Part shown: in pieces, positions 26,807 to 36,369 of the stretch
How positions within the stretch are numbered: the stretch's first letter is position 1
Layout of the letters: every line of letters starts with the position of its first letter
Assembly: GCA_041739345.1 (NCBI GenBank)
Contig: JBGSNZ010000031.1
Location: forward strand, 1 to 64,000
DNA: 64,000 bases
Reading direction: 5' to 3'
From: DIGJ01 sp041739345
GTDB lineage: Bacteria; Bacillota; Clostridia; Lachnospirales; Lachnospiraceae
Made by a program: the position numbers and the translations under genes
Notes under the pieces: generated by a model
The model's input: only the letters and a program-made list of their open reading frames with translations
Told to the model about the DNA's origin: nothing
Databases searched by the model: none

Positions 26807-27772
26807 TTATTGTGCAGTAACAATATCTAAAATACGGTCTTCAATAAGTGATGCCATGCCAGAGACTTCATCGTAAGTTAGATTTGGTATAAAGCCAGCT
26901 GCCATTCGAGCATGACCACCGCCATCGCCGTAATCTTTTAGTGCTTCTTTGATAATCTTTGCTCCATCGTATTTCGGATTATCACTTCTTACCGAGAACT
27001 TAAGTCCACCAGCACGATAAGAATAGACCATTGAAAAATGTACTTCGTTTAGGGTTAGGATAAAATCGGATAAAGTTCCGATAATTGCTTCGGAACAATC
27101 ATTTCCAATGTTTGCAAAACCTACCTCATTGTAAACACGCAAATCTTCAATTGCTTTAGCATAGGCGTTAAGATCAGTGAGCTTTATACTACTTGATTCG
27201 AGCCTAGCTAAAATTTCTTTATCAGCTAACTTAAACAAAAGACTAAACATATCTACATCGAGGTCATTCACACTACGTGTCAGATTGGCTGTATCCACTT
27301 TTATTCCATAAAGCAATAACGTTGCTAATTCTTTGGTTAAACGTATGTCATTTTCAATAAAATAAGTCGTTATAAGCGTAGAACAGGAGCCTAAGTTACC
27401 ACGAATATCATAGAAACGGTAGCAATCAACGGACTGTAGTTTATGATGGTCGATACATGCAATTTCCGTACCTTTAATATCCTTCACATTGTTATTACCT
27501 TTCTGGCAGTCAACTAAAATGATTTCGTCGGTGTCAGATAAGGAAAGCTCACGATCCGCATGGATCTCAATATTCAAAAGTTCAATCATTTGTAGGGTAT
27601 TAAATTTATCAATATGTCCTTTATAACAAATCGTAGATTCAATTCCGTTACTTTCCATTAAATACTGAAGGCCCTTTGCACTTGCCAGAGCATCAGGATC
27701 TGGATAATTGTGTGTTTGTATATATACATGATTTCCTTTTATAGATTGCAATAATTCTTGAAGTTTAGTCAC
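26807..27772 (-). CDS. DHH/DHHA1 phosphoesterase (NrnA-like)
   Basis: 321 residues with a GTG start preceded by AGAAGGGAG. Motifs in order: HNYPDPDA (residues 22-29), VDCQ near residue 90, IDHHK near residue 111 (DHH motif) and GDGGGHARMAAGF near residue 294 (DHHA1). Family members such as NrnA degrade short RNA oligomers, cyclic-dinucleotide breakdown products (pNpN) or 3'-phosphoadenosine 5'-phosphate. Which substrate is used cannot be read. The flippase-like gene lies upstream on the same strand with a 123-base gap. Confidence 0.9.
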   Translation of the reverse strand: MTKLQELLQSIKGNHVYIQTHNYPDPDALASAKGLQYLMESNGIESTICYKGHIDKFNTLQMIELLNIEIHADRELSLSDTDEIILVDCQKGNNNVKDIKGTEIACIDHHKLQSVDCYRFYDIRGNLGSCSTLITTYFIENDIRLTKELATLLLYGIKVDTANLTRSVNDLDVDMFSLLFKLADKEILARLESSSIKLTDLNAYAKAIEDLRVYNEVGFANIGNDCSEAIIGTLSDFILTLNEVHFSMVYSYRAGGLKFSVRSDNPKYDGAKIIKEALKDYGDGGGHARMAAGFIPNLTYDEVSGMASLIEDRILDIVTAQ

Positions 27773-27895
27773 GCGTGCTCCCTTCTGCCGCTTTCGTGGC
27801 CTTTAAACTCAGGGAGTGTGAAAGTGAATTCCCTCACACTTACCTCCTACGCAATATGCCAAAAAATATATACTATATACTACCCTCTATATATT

Positions 27896-29518
27896 TTATA
27901 AAATATGCATCTTTTTTGCTACACGTATTAAAAGCGTACCTTTTGGGAATTTTTTTAATTCAATTTCTGTTACTCCACCAATCTTTATTAGTACCACAAA
28001 ATAAACCAGTGCACCAAGTGGAATCGAGATAAGGAGAGCCACAGCATTAACAGGGAGCAAAATGTAGATTGCATAATAAACGACATAAACGATAATGCCC
28101 ATAATTAAGGCAGCAATTCCTGGAAATACAAAGGTCTTTTTGATATCCTGCTTAAATCCGGTATACTTTTTAACGGAAATTGCATTCAAAATGCACATCA
28201 AAAAGGAATAGGATGTGGTACCGATTAAGAGAGCATATAAATCCAAATCCGTAAAATAAAGGATTGGGATAAGAATACATAAATGTCCAAGCAATGCAAT
28301 GATTGCATTACGTACAGGAATATTTACCTTTCCGATTCCTTGCAGGATACTGTTGGTCACGGTAGAGAGCGAATAAAAAAGAATGGAAAGTCCACCAAAC
28401 TTTAGAAGTGAAGATGCAAGGGCTAGGGAGTCTTGCTGAGGAAAAAGCAAGGCTACAATTGGATATGCAAGCACTGTCATTCCAACAGCAGATGGGATAC
28501 ATAAAAACATGGTAAAACGAATAGCCGCATCAATACTGGAATTGGTTTTTTCTAAATTGTCAGTTACATAAGAACTGGAAACCTCAGGTATAACTGCAGA
28601 AGAAAAGGAGGAGGCCAGTGCAATCGGAATTGTAGTAAGAACAAGAAATTGGTTAGAATAGACGCCATATTGTCCGTTTACAAATTCAGTAGTTAATCCC
28701 TTTACGTGATAAGCTATTGTATAGTAGAATTTCATGTCAACCGTTGTACAGCAGTTATAAACGAATGTACTGAAAATAACGGGTGTTACCATAAAAAGAA
28801 GTGTCTTAAAGAGGTTTTTATAAGAGTTTACTTCTTCATGTGTATCACGGCTTATACGCTTTATAAGGAATGCATGATTGAGCCAGTAAACCAGAAGCAT
28901 AAAGACTAAGCCAATCAACACTCCTGCACCGGTACCAAGTGCACTGCCAGCAGCACCATAGGTTGGTAGTTCGGCGTTATTTCCTGCATTGATACACATA
29001 CGTATAAACAGATAGGCGGCACCAATGCTTACAATCGCATTTAATAGCTGTTCAATAATCTGTGAGATGGAAGTCTGAATCATACTTCCGTGTGCTTGGA
29101 AGTACCCACGAAGTACACCAAGAATACCATAGAAAAATACGGTAGGAGCAAAAACCCGCAAAACATTAACTGCTGGTGCATCTACTAAGAACGGAGCACC
29201 AAAAAATAAAAACAAGCTGGCAATTGCACCAACAATCGATACATAAACAAGCGCACATAGAAATGCTCGGTGTGCGTTCCGGTACTCTTTAAGTGTAAGC
29301 TTCGCAGATATTACTTTTGAAATTGCGAGTGGAATACTATAGGAAGAGATGAGTAAAATAATGGTATAGATATTATAAGCTTGGCCGTAATAGCCCATAC
29401 CTTCATTTCCAATAATTTGTGTCAGGGGAACTCGATACAAAAGTCCGATGATACGTACTAAAATACCGGCAATTGCAAGGATAGATGCCTGAACAATAAA
29501 ATTTCTTTTTTTATTCAT
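27896..29518 (-). CDS. SpoVB/MurJ-type lipid-linked precursor flippase-like protein
   Basis: 540 residues from MNKKRNF; a longer in-frame extension to 29581 lacks signals. About fourteen membrane helices, with the MOP-superfamily opening GILVRIIGLLYRVPLTQIIGNEGMGYYGQAYNI typical of SpoVB, YtgP and MurJ proteins. These move undecaprenyl-linked saccharides, such as lipid II, across the membrane; SpoVB members serve the spore cortex. Nearby genes do not settle which role applies. The ribosome binding site is weak. Confidence 0.88.
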   Translation of the reverse strand: MNKKRNFIVQASILAIAGILVRIIGLLYRVPLTQIIGNEGMGYYGQAYNIYTIILLISSYSIPLAISKVISAKLTLKEYRNAHRAFLCALVYVSIVGAIASLFLFFGAPFLVDAPAVNVLRVFAPTVFFYGILGVLRGYFQAHGSMIQTSISQIIEQLLNAIVSIGAAYLFIRMCINAGNNAELPTYGAAGSALGTGAGVLIGLVFMLLVYWLNHAFLIKRISRDTHEEVNSYKNLFKTLLFMVTPVIFSTFVYNCCTTVDMKFYYTIAYHVKGLTTEFVNGQYGVYSNQFLVLTTIPIALASSFSSAVIPEVSSSYVTDNLEKTNSSIDAAIRFTMFLCIPSAVGMTVLAYPIVALLFPQQDSLALASSLLKFGGLSILFYSLSTVTNSILQGIGKVNIPVRNAIIALLGHLCILIPILYFTDLDLYALLIGTTSYSFLMCILNAISVKKYTGFKQDIKKTFVFPGIAALIMGIIVYVVYYAIYILLPVNAVALLISIPLGALVYFVVLIKIGGVTEIELKKFPKGTLLIRVAKKMHIL

Positions 29519-29619
29519 AAAAAAAGCACTTCTTTCGTTTTTCTTAAAATTTGCACTTGACATACATTTCGTGCAACTCACATTCTACATGATTTCATCC
29601 ATTTTAGCAAGGTTCTATA

Positions 29620-29648
29620 TTGCTAAGCCAGCTTGCACACGTTATAAT
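29620..29648 (+). promoter_or_regulatory. Sigma-A promoter
   Basis: TTGCTA (29620-29625), 17-base spacer, TATAAT (29643-29648), followed by AAGGGAGG and the dehydrogenase start at 29691. It leads the dehydrogenase-pth-mfd-PpiC gene run. Confidence 0.85.
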
Positions 29649-29690
29649 AGGAAAGATAAGAAAATAGTTTGTTGTAAGGGAGGCTTCGAA

Positions 29691-30656
29691 ATGAAGAAAG
29701 TGTTGGTTCAATTTCCTATAAATGATGAAAAAGAGAGACTATTATTTTCGAATACTCCTGGAGATTATGAGTATATATTTTGTGAAGGCGAGATTTTGAA
29801 AAAAGATCTTGAAACAGCTGACATTATCATTGGACAGCCAAGTATAAGTCAGATGAAGGAAGCGAAGAACCTTAAATGGATTCAGTGTACCTTTGCGGGA
29901 GTGGATTATTATCTAAAGGATCCGAATATGCCAAAGCATCTATTATTAACCAATAGCACAGGAGCGTTTGGGACCTCGATTTCCGAGTATCTGTTAACAA
30001 TGACACTGAGTCTTTATAAGAAGATGAATTTGTATCGGGATCAGCAAAAAAATGGTATATGGAAGGACTTGGGAGGAGAAAAATCTCTATCTGGAAAAAC
30101 CGTATTAATCGTAGGTGCTGGGGACATTGGATGCAGCTTTGCAAAGCTTTTGAGCATCTTTTCGGTTCATACCATTGGTATTCGAAGAAAAATGAGAGAA
30201 CTACCGCCTTACTTTGAAAAAATGTATACCATGGAGAAACTCGATATGTTGCTCGAAACGGCAGATGTGGTTGCTTTAAGTCTTCCAAGTACAAAGGAAA
30301 CAAAAGGACTTATGGATGAGAGACGGCTAAGATTAATGAAAAAGGATGCCGTACTTTTAAATGTCGGAAGAGGAGATGCAATTGTGACAGACGATTTAGT
30401 AGCTGTATTGCAGGAAGGACATTTGTTAGGAGCCGGACTTGATGTAGTCGATCCGGAACCTTTACCAAAGGATCATCCACTTTGGAAGATGGAAAATGTA
30501 ATACTCACACCGCATATTTCTGGAGTAAGTATTAACCATTTACCGGAAACCTATCAAAAGATTTTAGCAATCTGCACTCAGAATCTAGTGCGGTATGCAA
30601 ATGGAGAACCACTTAAGAATACTATTGACCTGGAAACGGGTTATCGAAAGATATAA
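29691..30656 (+). CDS. D-2-hydroxyacid dehydrogenase, NAD-dependent
   Basis: 321 residues from the ATG at 29691, six bases after AAGGGAGG and downstream of a good promoter. The nucleotide-binding motif GAGDIG lies near residue 142, the catalytic Arg is expected in NVGRGD near residue 231, the Glu in DPEPLP near 260 and the catalytic His in TPHISG near 283. The N-terminal substrate half is divergent (FSNTPGDYEYIF). Glyoxylate/hydroxypyruvate or phosphoglycerate-like 2-hydroxyacids are possible substrates; identity unresolved. It is 12 bases from pth. Confidence 0.88.
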   Translation: MKKVLVQFPINDEKERLLFSNTPGDYEYIFCEGEILKKDLETADIIIGQPSISQMKEAKNLKWIQCTFAGVDYYLKDPNMPKHLLLTNSTGAFGTSISEYLLTMTLSLYKKMNLYRDQQKNGIWKDLGGEKSLSGKTVLIVGAGDIGCSFAKLLSIFSVHTIGIRRKMRELPPYFEKMYTMEKLDMLLETADVVALSLPSTKETKGLMDERRLRLMKKDAVLLNVGRGDAIVTDDLVAVLQEGHLLGAGLDVVDPEPLPKDHPLWKMENVILTPHISGVSINHLPETYQKILAICTQNLVRYANGEPLKNTIDLETGYRKI

Positions 30657-30668
30657 GGAGACAGATAG

Positions 30669-31247
30669 ATGTATATAATTGTTGGATTAGGAAACCCGAC
30701 CAGAGAATATGCGGCAACCAGACATAATATCGGGTTTGATGCCATCACACGAATTGCAGATGAGAATCATATTTCCTTGGATACAAAGAAGCATAAGGCA
30801 CTTTGCGGAAAAGGACATATCAACGGACAGAAGGTTATACTGGCACAGCCACAAACCTATATGAATTTAAGCGGTGAAAGTGTACGCGAGCTTATGGATT
30901 TTTATAAAGTAAGCAATGAAGAAGTCATTATTATTTATGATGATATTAGCCTGGATGTTGGATGCTTACGCATTCGCCCAAGAGGAAGTGCTGGGGGACA
31001 CAACGGCATAAAAAGTATTATACAGCATATGGGAACACAAGAATTTTCGCGTATTCGAATCGGAGTTGGGGATAAGCCAAAGGGATGGGATCTGGCAGAT
31101 TATGTGCTAGGACGTTTCCCGGCAGAAGAACAAAAGACGATAAAAGAAGCACTGGGTGAAGTTTCCAAAGCATGTGAAGTCATAATGAGCGAGGGAATCG
31201 AAGTAGCCATGAACCAGTTTAACCAAAGTAAGAAATTAAAGGAATAG
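30669..31247 (+). CDS. pth: Peptidyl-tRNA hydrolase
   Basis: 192 residues. Cleaves the ester bond of peptidyl-tRNA released by stalled ribosomes. The family signature is intact: GLGNPTREYAATRHNIGF at residues 5-22 with catalytic His18-equivalent, QPQTYMNLSG near 58, and the DDISLDVGCLRIRPRGSAGGHNG region near 95-120 with the catalytic Asp. Precedes mfd by 25 bases, a widely conserved pairing in Firmicutes. Confidence 0.97.
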   Translation: MYIIVGLGNPTREYAATRHNIGFDAITRIADENHISLDTKKHKALCGKGHINGQKVILAQPQTYMNLSGESVRELMDFYKVSNEEVIIIYDDISLDVGCLRIRPRGSAGGHNGIKSIIQHMGTQEFSRIRIGVGDKPKGWDLADYVLGRFPAEEQKTIKEALGEVSKACEVIMSEGIEVAMNQFNQSKKLKE

Positions 31248-31272
31248 CGTTTGCTAGAAAAGGAGTTTAGCC

Positions 31273-34200
31273 TTGAATGCATTTTATGAACCATTAAAGG
31301 AGCTGAATGAGTTTGCCTTGGCAGAAAACAGTCTGTCAAAGGGACAGACACCCATTCAGATAACGGGGTGTATTGACTCTCAAAAATGTCATTTTTCCAG
31401 TTGTCTTTCGAAGGATTATCCTTATAAAATCATGATTACTTATGATGAATTAAAGGCAAAGGAACTATATGAGGATTACAAATTATATGACAGAAATGTT
31501 TTTTTATACCCGGCAAAGGATGTTATTTTTTATAGTGCAGACGTTCATGGAAATGCAATTGTAAGGGAGAGACTGCGAGTCTTAAGACAGTTACTCGAGG
31601 GAAAGCCGGCCACCATTATTACAACCATTGATGGCGGTATGGACCGTGTACTTCCAATTGAATTTTTACAAAAACATGTAATTACCATTGCACAACAAGA
31701 TATTCTTGATTTGGAGAAGTTAAAGAAAGAATTTGTTCAGATTGGATATGAGCGGTGTGGACAAGTGGAGCGTCCTGGTGAATTTGCCATTCGTGGTGGA
31801 ATTATTGATATTTTCCCGTTAACAGAAGAATGTCCTTACCGAGTCGAGTTGTGGGACGATGAAGTAGATACTATCCGTTCTTTCGATGTCCAAAGTCAAC
31901 GCTCCATAGAGAATGTTAATAAATTAACAATATATCCGGCATCAGAGATAATTTTAGACGAAGAAACGTTAAGTGAGGGTCTTCGTAAAATTGAAAATGA
32001 GAAAGATAATTATATAGAAGAACTTCGAAAACAAAAAAAATTGGATGAAGTAAGACGTATCAAAGAAATTGTGAATGAATTAAAGGATTCGGTTGATCTT
32101 TATAACGGCTCTATGGGATTAGAGAGCTATATTCGATATTTTTATGAAAATACCGTATCATTTTTTGATTATTTTCCGGAAGATAAAACCATATTTTTCC
32201 TAGATGAGCCAGCAAGGGCGACTGAAAAAGGTGATGCGGTCGAATATGAGTTTCGTGAAAGTATGATGGGAAGAATCGAAAAAGGGTATATTCTTCCAGG
32301 GCAGATGGATGTTCTCATCTCTTACAAGGAACTTTATGCCAGACTTACAAAGAAAAAGTTAGTGCTGATAAGCACAATGGATTATAAATATAAAGAATTT
32401 AATCCAGCTGTGAAGTTTGATGTTACAGTCAAATCGGTGAATCCATATAACAATAACTTTGAAATTTTAGTGGGTGACTTAAAACGCTGGAAAGAGCAAG
32501 GATATCGCATCTTGCTTTTATCAAGCTCGAGAACCAGAGCTATCCGTTTGAGTGAAAACCTACGAGAATATGACTTAAATAGTTCGTATAGTGAAAATCT
32601 CGATCGCGCACTTGAAAGCCGTGAAATCGTGACTGCGTACGGCAATCTTCATAAAGGATTTGAGTACCCATTTATAAAGTTTGTAATTATCTCCGAAAGT
32701 GATATTTTTGGCGGGGAGAAAAAGAAGAAAAAGCGTAAAAAGACGGCTTACACAGGTGCGAAGGTAAATAGTTTCTCTGACTTAAACATGGGAGATTATG
32801 TGGTTCATGAAAATCATGGACTTGGAATTTATCGTGGTATCGAAAAGATTGAAGTAGATAAGGTAATCAAAGACTATGTGAAGATAGAATATGGTGGTGG
32901 AGGCGTGTTGTATGTACTTGCAACAGGCCTTGAAGTAATACAAAAATACGCAGGAGCAGATGCAAAGAAGCCAAAGCTAAATAAACTGAATTCCGTAGAA
33001 TGGAAGAATACAAAGACCAGAGTAAAGGGTGCTGTCGAAGAGATTGCGAAAGATTTGGTTGAACTGTATGCAAAGAGACAGACCAAGGAAGGATATCAGT
33101 TTGGCGAAGATACAGTATGGCAAAAGGAATTTGAAGAAATGTTTCCATATGAGGAGACAGATGATCAGTTGACAGCCATCGAATCCACAAAATCAGATAT
33201 GGAAAGCCAGAAAATTATGGATCGCTTAATCTGTGGTGATGTTGGCTATGGTAAGACGGAGATTGCGATTCGAGCAGCGTTTAAGGCGGTATCGGATGGA
33301 AAGCAGGTTGTTTTCCTAGTTCCAACGACTATATTAGCGCAACAACATTACAATACATTTAGTCAAAGAATGAAGGATTTTCCAATTAGTGTTGATGTGC
33401 TGTCCAGATTTCGTACGCCAGCTGAGCAAAAAAAATCAATTGAACGATTATCCAGTGGGCAACTGGATATTATAATCGGAACCCATCGGGTATTATCAAA
33501 GGATATTAAGTTTAAAAATCTAGGTTTATTAATCGTAGATGAGGAACAGCGATTTGGTGTTACCCATAAAGAAAAGATTAAACAGTTAAAGGACAATGTT
33601 GATGTTTTAACATTATCGGCAACTCCAATTCCAAGAACGCTACATATGAGCCTTGTAGGAATCCGAGATATGAGTGTTTTGGAAGAACCACCGGTAGACC
33701 GTGTACCGATACAAACCTATGTACTAGAGCATAATGATGAAATTATACGAGAAGCAATTAACCGAGAACTTGCCAGAAAAGGGCAGATTTATTATGTATA
33801 CAATCGAGTGGATCACATTGATGAAATAGCAGCTAACATTGCAAATCTTGTTCCAAATGCAACGGTGTCATTTGCGCATGGTCAGATGAGTGAGCGTGAA
33901 CTTGAAAAAATCATGTATTCTTTCATTAATGGGGAGATTGATGTACTTGTTGCAACAACCATCATTGAAACAGGACTGGATATTTCAAACGTAAATACGA
34001 TGATTATTGATGATGCAGACCGATTAGGACTATCCCAGCTCTATCAGCTGAGAGGTCGAGTTGGAAGAAGCAATCGTACGGCATATGCCTTCCTTATGTA
34101 TAAGCGGGATAAGATGCTAAAAGAAGTTGCTGAAAAACGATTACAAGCAATCAAGGAGTTTACGGAGCTAGGATCAGGATTTAAGATTGCAATGCGTGAC

Positions 34201-34827
34201 TTGGAAATTCGTGGTGCTGGCAATTTGCTTGGAGCGAAACAGCATGGTCATATGGAATCGGTCGGTTATGATTTGTATTGCAAGATGTTAAATGAAGCAG
34301 TTAAGACATTAAAAGGAGAAATGGTTACTTCGGATGAGTTTGAAACGGCCATAGATATTGATTTGAGTGCATATATCCCAGCTTCTTATATTAAGAGTGA
34401 ATTTCAAAAGCTTGATATGTATAAGCGAATTGCAGACATTGAATCACAAGAAGAGTTTCTTGATATGCAAGATGAGCTACTCGATCGATTTGGAGATTTA
34501 CCAGCTAGTGTAAACAACCTTTTAAATATTGCACATATTAAAGCGTTGGCACACAAGGCAGATATCATTCAGGTACTGCACCGTGGATATGAAGTGAAGC
34601 TTTTCTTATATCAAAAGGCAAGAGTCGATATTAATAAGATACCTACACTTTTGGAAGAATACAAGGGCGCACTTACGTTTGTACATGAAGCAGCCGCATA
34701 TTTTAATTTCAATTTAGCATATAAAAATAAAAAATATAAATTAGAGGCCCAGGATTTTTTTGATCGAGTAATTGAGGTTGTTGATAAAATTGGAAGCTTA
34801 CAGTTGGAGGAAAACGATGAAAATTAG
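31273..34827 (+). CDS. mfd: Transcription-repair coupling factor Mfd
   Basis: 1184 residues, normal length. A TTG start is used, seven bases after AGGAG; an ATG four bases on is out of frame. Parts in order: UvrB-homology region (1-350), RNA polymerase-interaction domain (about 500-570, NMGDYVVHENHGLGIYRG), RecG-like motor with GDVGYGKTEIA near 655, DEEQRFG near 757 and the helicase end QLRGRVGRSNRTAYA, then the C-terminal autoinhibitory TRCF domain. It removes stalled RNA polymerase and recruits UvrA. Confidence 0.98.
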   Translation: MNAFYEPLKELNEFALAENSLSKGQTPIQITGCIDSQKCHFSSCLSKDYPYKIMITYDELKAKELYEDYKLYDRNVFLYPAKDVIFYSADVHGNAIVRERLRVLRQLLEGKPATIITTIDGGMDRVLPIEFLQKHVITIAQQDILDLEKLKKEFVQIGYERCGQVERPGEFAIRGGIIDIFPLTEECPYRVELWDDEVDTIRSFDVQSQRSIENVNKLTIYPASEIILDEETLSEGLRKIENEKDNYIEELRKQKKLDEVRRIKEIVNELKDSVDLYNGSMGLESYIRYFYENTVSFFDYFPEDKTIFFLDEPARATEKGDAVEYEFRESMMGRIEKGYILPGQMDVLISYKELYARLTKKKLVLISTMDYKYKEFNPAVKFDVTVKSVNPYNNNFEILVGDLKRWKEQGYRILLLSSSRTRAIRLSENLREYDLNSSYSENLDRALESREIVTAYGNLHKGFEYPFIKFVIISESDIFGGEKKKKKRKKTAYTGAKVNSFSDLNMGDYVVHENHGLGIYRGIEKIEVDKVIKDYVKIEYGGGGVLYVLATGLEVIQKYAGADAKKPKLNKLNSVEWKNTKTRVKGAVEEIAKDLVELYAKRQTKEGYQFGEDTVWQKEFEEMFPYEETDDQLTAIESTKSDMESQKIMDRLICGDVGYGKTEIAIRAAFKAVSDGKQVVFLVPTTILAQQHYNTFSQRMKDFPISVDVLSRFRTPAEQKKSIERLSSGQLDIIIGTHRVLSKDIKFKNLGLLIVDEEQRFGVTHKEKIKQLKDNVDVLTLSATPIPRTLHMSLVGIRDMSVLEEPPVDRVPIQTYVLEHNDEIIREAINRELARKGQIYYVYNRVDHIDEIAANIANLVPNATVSFAHGQMSERELEKIMYSFINGEIDVLVATTIIETGLDISNVNTMIIDDADRLGLSQLYQLRGRVGRSNRTAYAFLMYKRDKMLKEVAEKRLQAIKEFTELGSGFKIAMRDLEIRGAGNLLGAKQHGHMESVGYDLYCKMLNEAVKTLKGEMVTSDEFETAIDIDLSAYIPASYIKSEFQKLDMYKRIADIESQEEFLDMQDELLDRFGDLPASVNNLLNIAHIKALAHKADIIQVLHRGYEVKLFLYQKARVDINKIPTLLEEYKGALTFVHEAAAYFNFNLAYKNKKYKLEAQDFFDRVIEVVDKIGSLQLEENDEN

Positions 34828-35815
34828 GAAAAAACTATATGCAATGGCATTGTTAAGTCTAGGAATAGTTGCATTGCTAGCAGGATGTAATAAGGCAACA
34901 AATAAGGTGGGAAAGGCAAGTGATACCAACTCAGAAAGTGATACGATTTTGATGGCAGTTGGTGAAGAGGCGGTTTCAATCGAAGAAGCAAAGGCATATG
35001 TTTATTTCCTAAAACATCAGTATGAAGGTAGTATAGGGAATGTAATATGGGATTATCAGTTGGAAGGGGAAACTCTTTCTGATTATGCAAAAGTGCAAAT
35101 TCAAAATTTATTATCACAGATAAAAATCTTAAAACAGGAAGCGGTGAAGCAGAAAATCGAGTTGACAGAGGATGAGTTAGAAGAAGCAAGGACGGACGCC
35201 ATTGATTACTTGAGTCAGCTATCAGAAAAGGAAAAGAAAGAAAGTGGAATTACAGAGGACTTGCTTACGACAATTTATAGTGAAAATATTTTGGCAAATA
35301 AAGTCTTTGAAATATCAACAAATGATGTTGATACCAATATATCAGATGATGAAGTGAAACAGATAACCATTCAGTATTTGATGGTTATGACAAAGGGAAC
35401 TGATAAAAATGGAAATACCGTTGCTATGACACCAGAAGAGAAGAAAAAAGCCAAAAGTAAAGCAAAGAGTTTAGCGAAAGAAGCAAAAGATACCACAAAC
35501 TTTTTGACGTTTGCAGAGTCAAATACCGATGCAAAAGAAGTTGAACTTACTTTTTCGAAAGCAGATGCGCCAGCAGAATTGGCAGAGGAAGCATTTAAGC
35601 TAAGTAGCGGAAAAATGACTGGTCTCATAGAAGGTGAAAGTGGTTATTATATCATTTACTGTGTTAATGATGATGACGAAGATGCAACGGCAAAGCGAAA
35701 AGAAGAACTCATTATGGAACGACAAAAGGCATCCTTTGAAGAAAAGTTTGCCAAGTGGTCCAGTGAATACGAAATTGTAATCAGTAATACACTTTGGGCA
35801 GAAATTAAATTTTAA
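34817..35815 (+). CDS. PpiC-type peptidyl-prolyl isomerase lipoprotein
   Basis: 332 residues from the ATG at 34817 (GGAGG upstream), overlapping the mfd stop by 11 bases. The leader ends with the lipobox LLAGC, so the protein is probably lipidated and faces outward. A SurA/PrsA-like N-terminal helical region (about 45-180) precedes a parvulin domain (about 195-300) with ITIQYLMV and ESGYYIIYCVNDDDED. PrsA-like foldases assist secreted proteins after export. The parvulin core is somewhat divergent, so isomerase activity is uncertain. Confidence 0.82.
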   Translation: MKIRKKLYAMALLSLGIVALLAGCNKATNKVGKASDTNSESDTILMAVGEEAVSIEEAKAYVYFLKHQYEGSIGNVIWDYQLEGETLSDYAKVQIQNLLSQIKILKQEAVKQKIELTEDELEEARTDAIDYLSQLSEKEKKESGITEDLLTTIYSENILANKVFEISTNDVDTNISDDEVKQITIQYLMVMTKGTDKNGNTVAMTPEEKKKAKSKAKSLAKEAKDTTNFLTFAESNTDAKEVELTFSKADAPAELAEEAFKLSSGKMTGLIEGESGYYIIYCVNDDDEDATAKRKEELIMERQKASFEEKFAKWSSEYEIVISNTLWAEIKF

Positions 35816-35855
35816 GGTGAATTCACGCAAGATAAAACGCAAGTAGTTATTGTTC

Positions 35856-35948
35856 AATAAAAAAGCTTCCACTCCAAAAAAATCTTCCTTAGCGTCAGCA
35901 CGATAGGCGATTTTAGTAAGATTCCTTTGGAGTGGAAGCTTTTTTATT
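35856..35948. repeat. Hairpin repeat, copy A (short form)
   Basis: Arms 35856-35878 and 35926-35948 are exact 23-base complements with T runs at both ends, followed inward by AATCTT/AAGATT. The interior CCTTAGCG.CAGCACGATAG.CGATTTTAGTAAG is shared with copy B at 39228-39404, but the rest of copy B's interior is missing. Probably also acts as a bidirectional terminator between the lipoprotein gene and padR; its right arm abuts the padR -35 box. Confidence 0.85.
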
Positions 35949-36019
35949 TGACACATATATCACGATGTGATATAGTAAATAAAAAGACAGTCGCACAACG
36001 ACATATCACATCGTGATAT
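35948..36019 (+). promoter_or_regulatory. padR promoter with two operators
   Basis: TTGACA (35948-35953), 17-base spacer, TATAGT (35971-35976). A perfect dyad ATATCAC-N3-GTGATAT occurs at 35957-35973, inside the core promoter, and again at 36003-36019 in the leader. This strongly suggests autorepression by the PadR product. Confidence 0.88.
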
Positions 36020-36051
36020 ATAAAATACAACTTAGAATTACGGAGGAAGTA

Positions 36052-36369
36052 ATGGAGTATCATTTTAGCCCAATGAGTGAGACATCATTCTGCATTCTAT
36101 TATCATTGGTTGAGGAGCGACATGGATATGGTATTATGCAGCATGTTTCAGAATTGACCAAAAGAAGAATTAATCTAGGTGCAGGAACAATATACGGAAC
36201 ACTAGCTAAACTAGAAAACGCAAAGTTGATTGCAATGAGCAAAGAAGAAGAAAAACGAAAGTATTATAAGATTACAGAACAAGGGTTAGATGTTCTGAAG
36301 GTTGAATTAAATCGAATAGCCGAATTATACCAAATAGGAGAGGAGGTATTGTTAAATGAAAGAAAATAA
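36052..36369 (+). CDS. PadR-family transcriptional regulator
   Basis: 105 residues from the ATG at 36052, preceded by CGGAGGAAG. The winged-helix core includes CILLSLVEERHGYGIMQHV and the GTIYGTLAKLENAKLI recognition region, then KYYKITEQGLDVL. A short C-terminal dimerisation helix makes it a subfamily-2 member. It overlaps the DUF2812 gene by 14 bases, a pairing frequently found in Firmicutes, and probably represses the whole cassette through 35957-36019. Confidence 0.92.
   Translation: MEYHFSPMSETSFCILLSLVEERHGYGIMQHVSELTKRRINLGAGTIYGTLAKLENAKLIAMSKEEEKRKYYKITEQGLDVLKVELNRIAELYQIGEEVLLNERK

Noticed and set aside
27775..27895. Terminator between the flippase-like and DHH genes
   Set aside because: An AGTGTGA/TCACACT hairpin exists but lacks a T run on the minus strand, so termination is not supported.
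29571..29690. Upstream extension of the 2-hydroxyacid dehydrogenase
   Set aside because: It runs through the promoter at 29620-29648; the ATG at 29691 has an ideal ribosome binding site.
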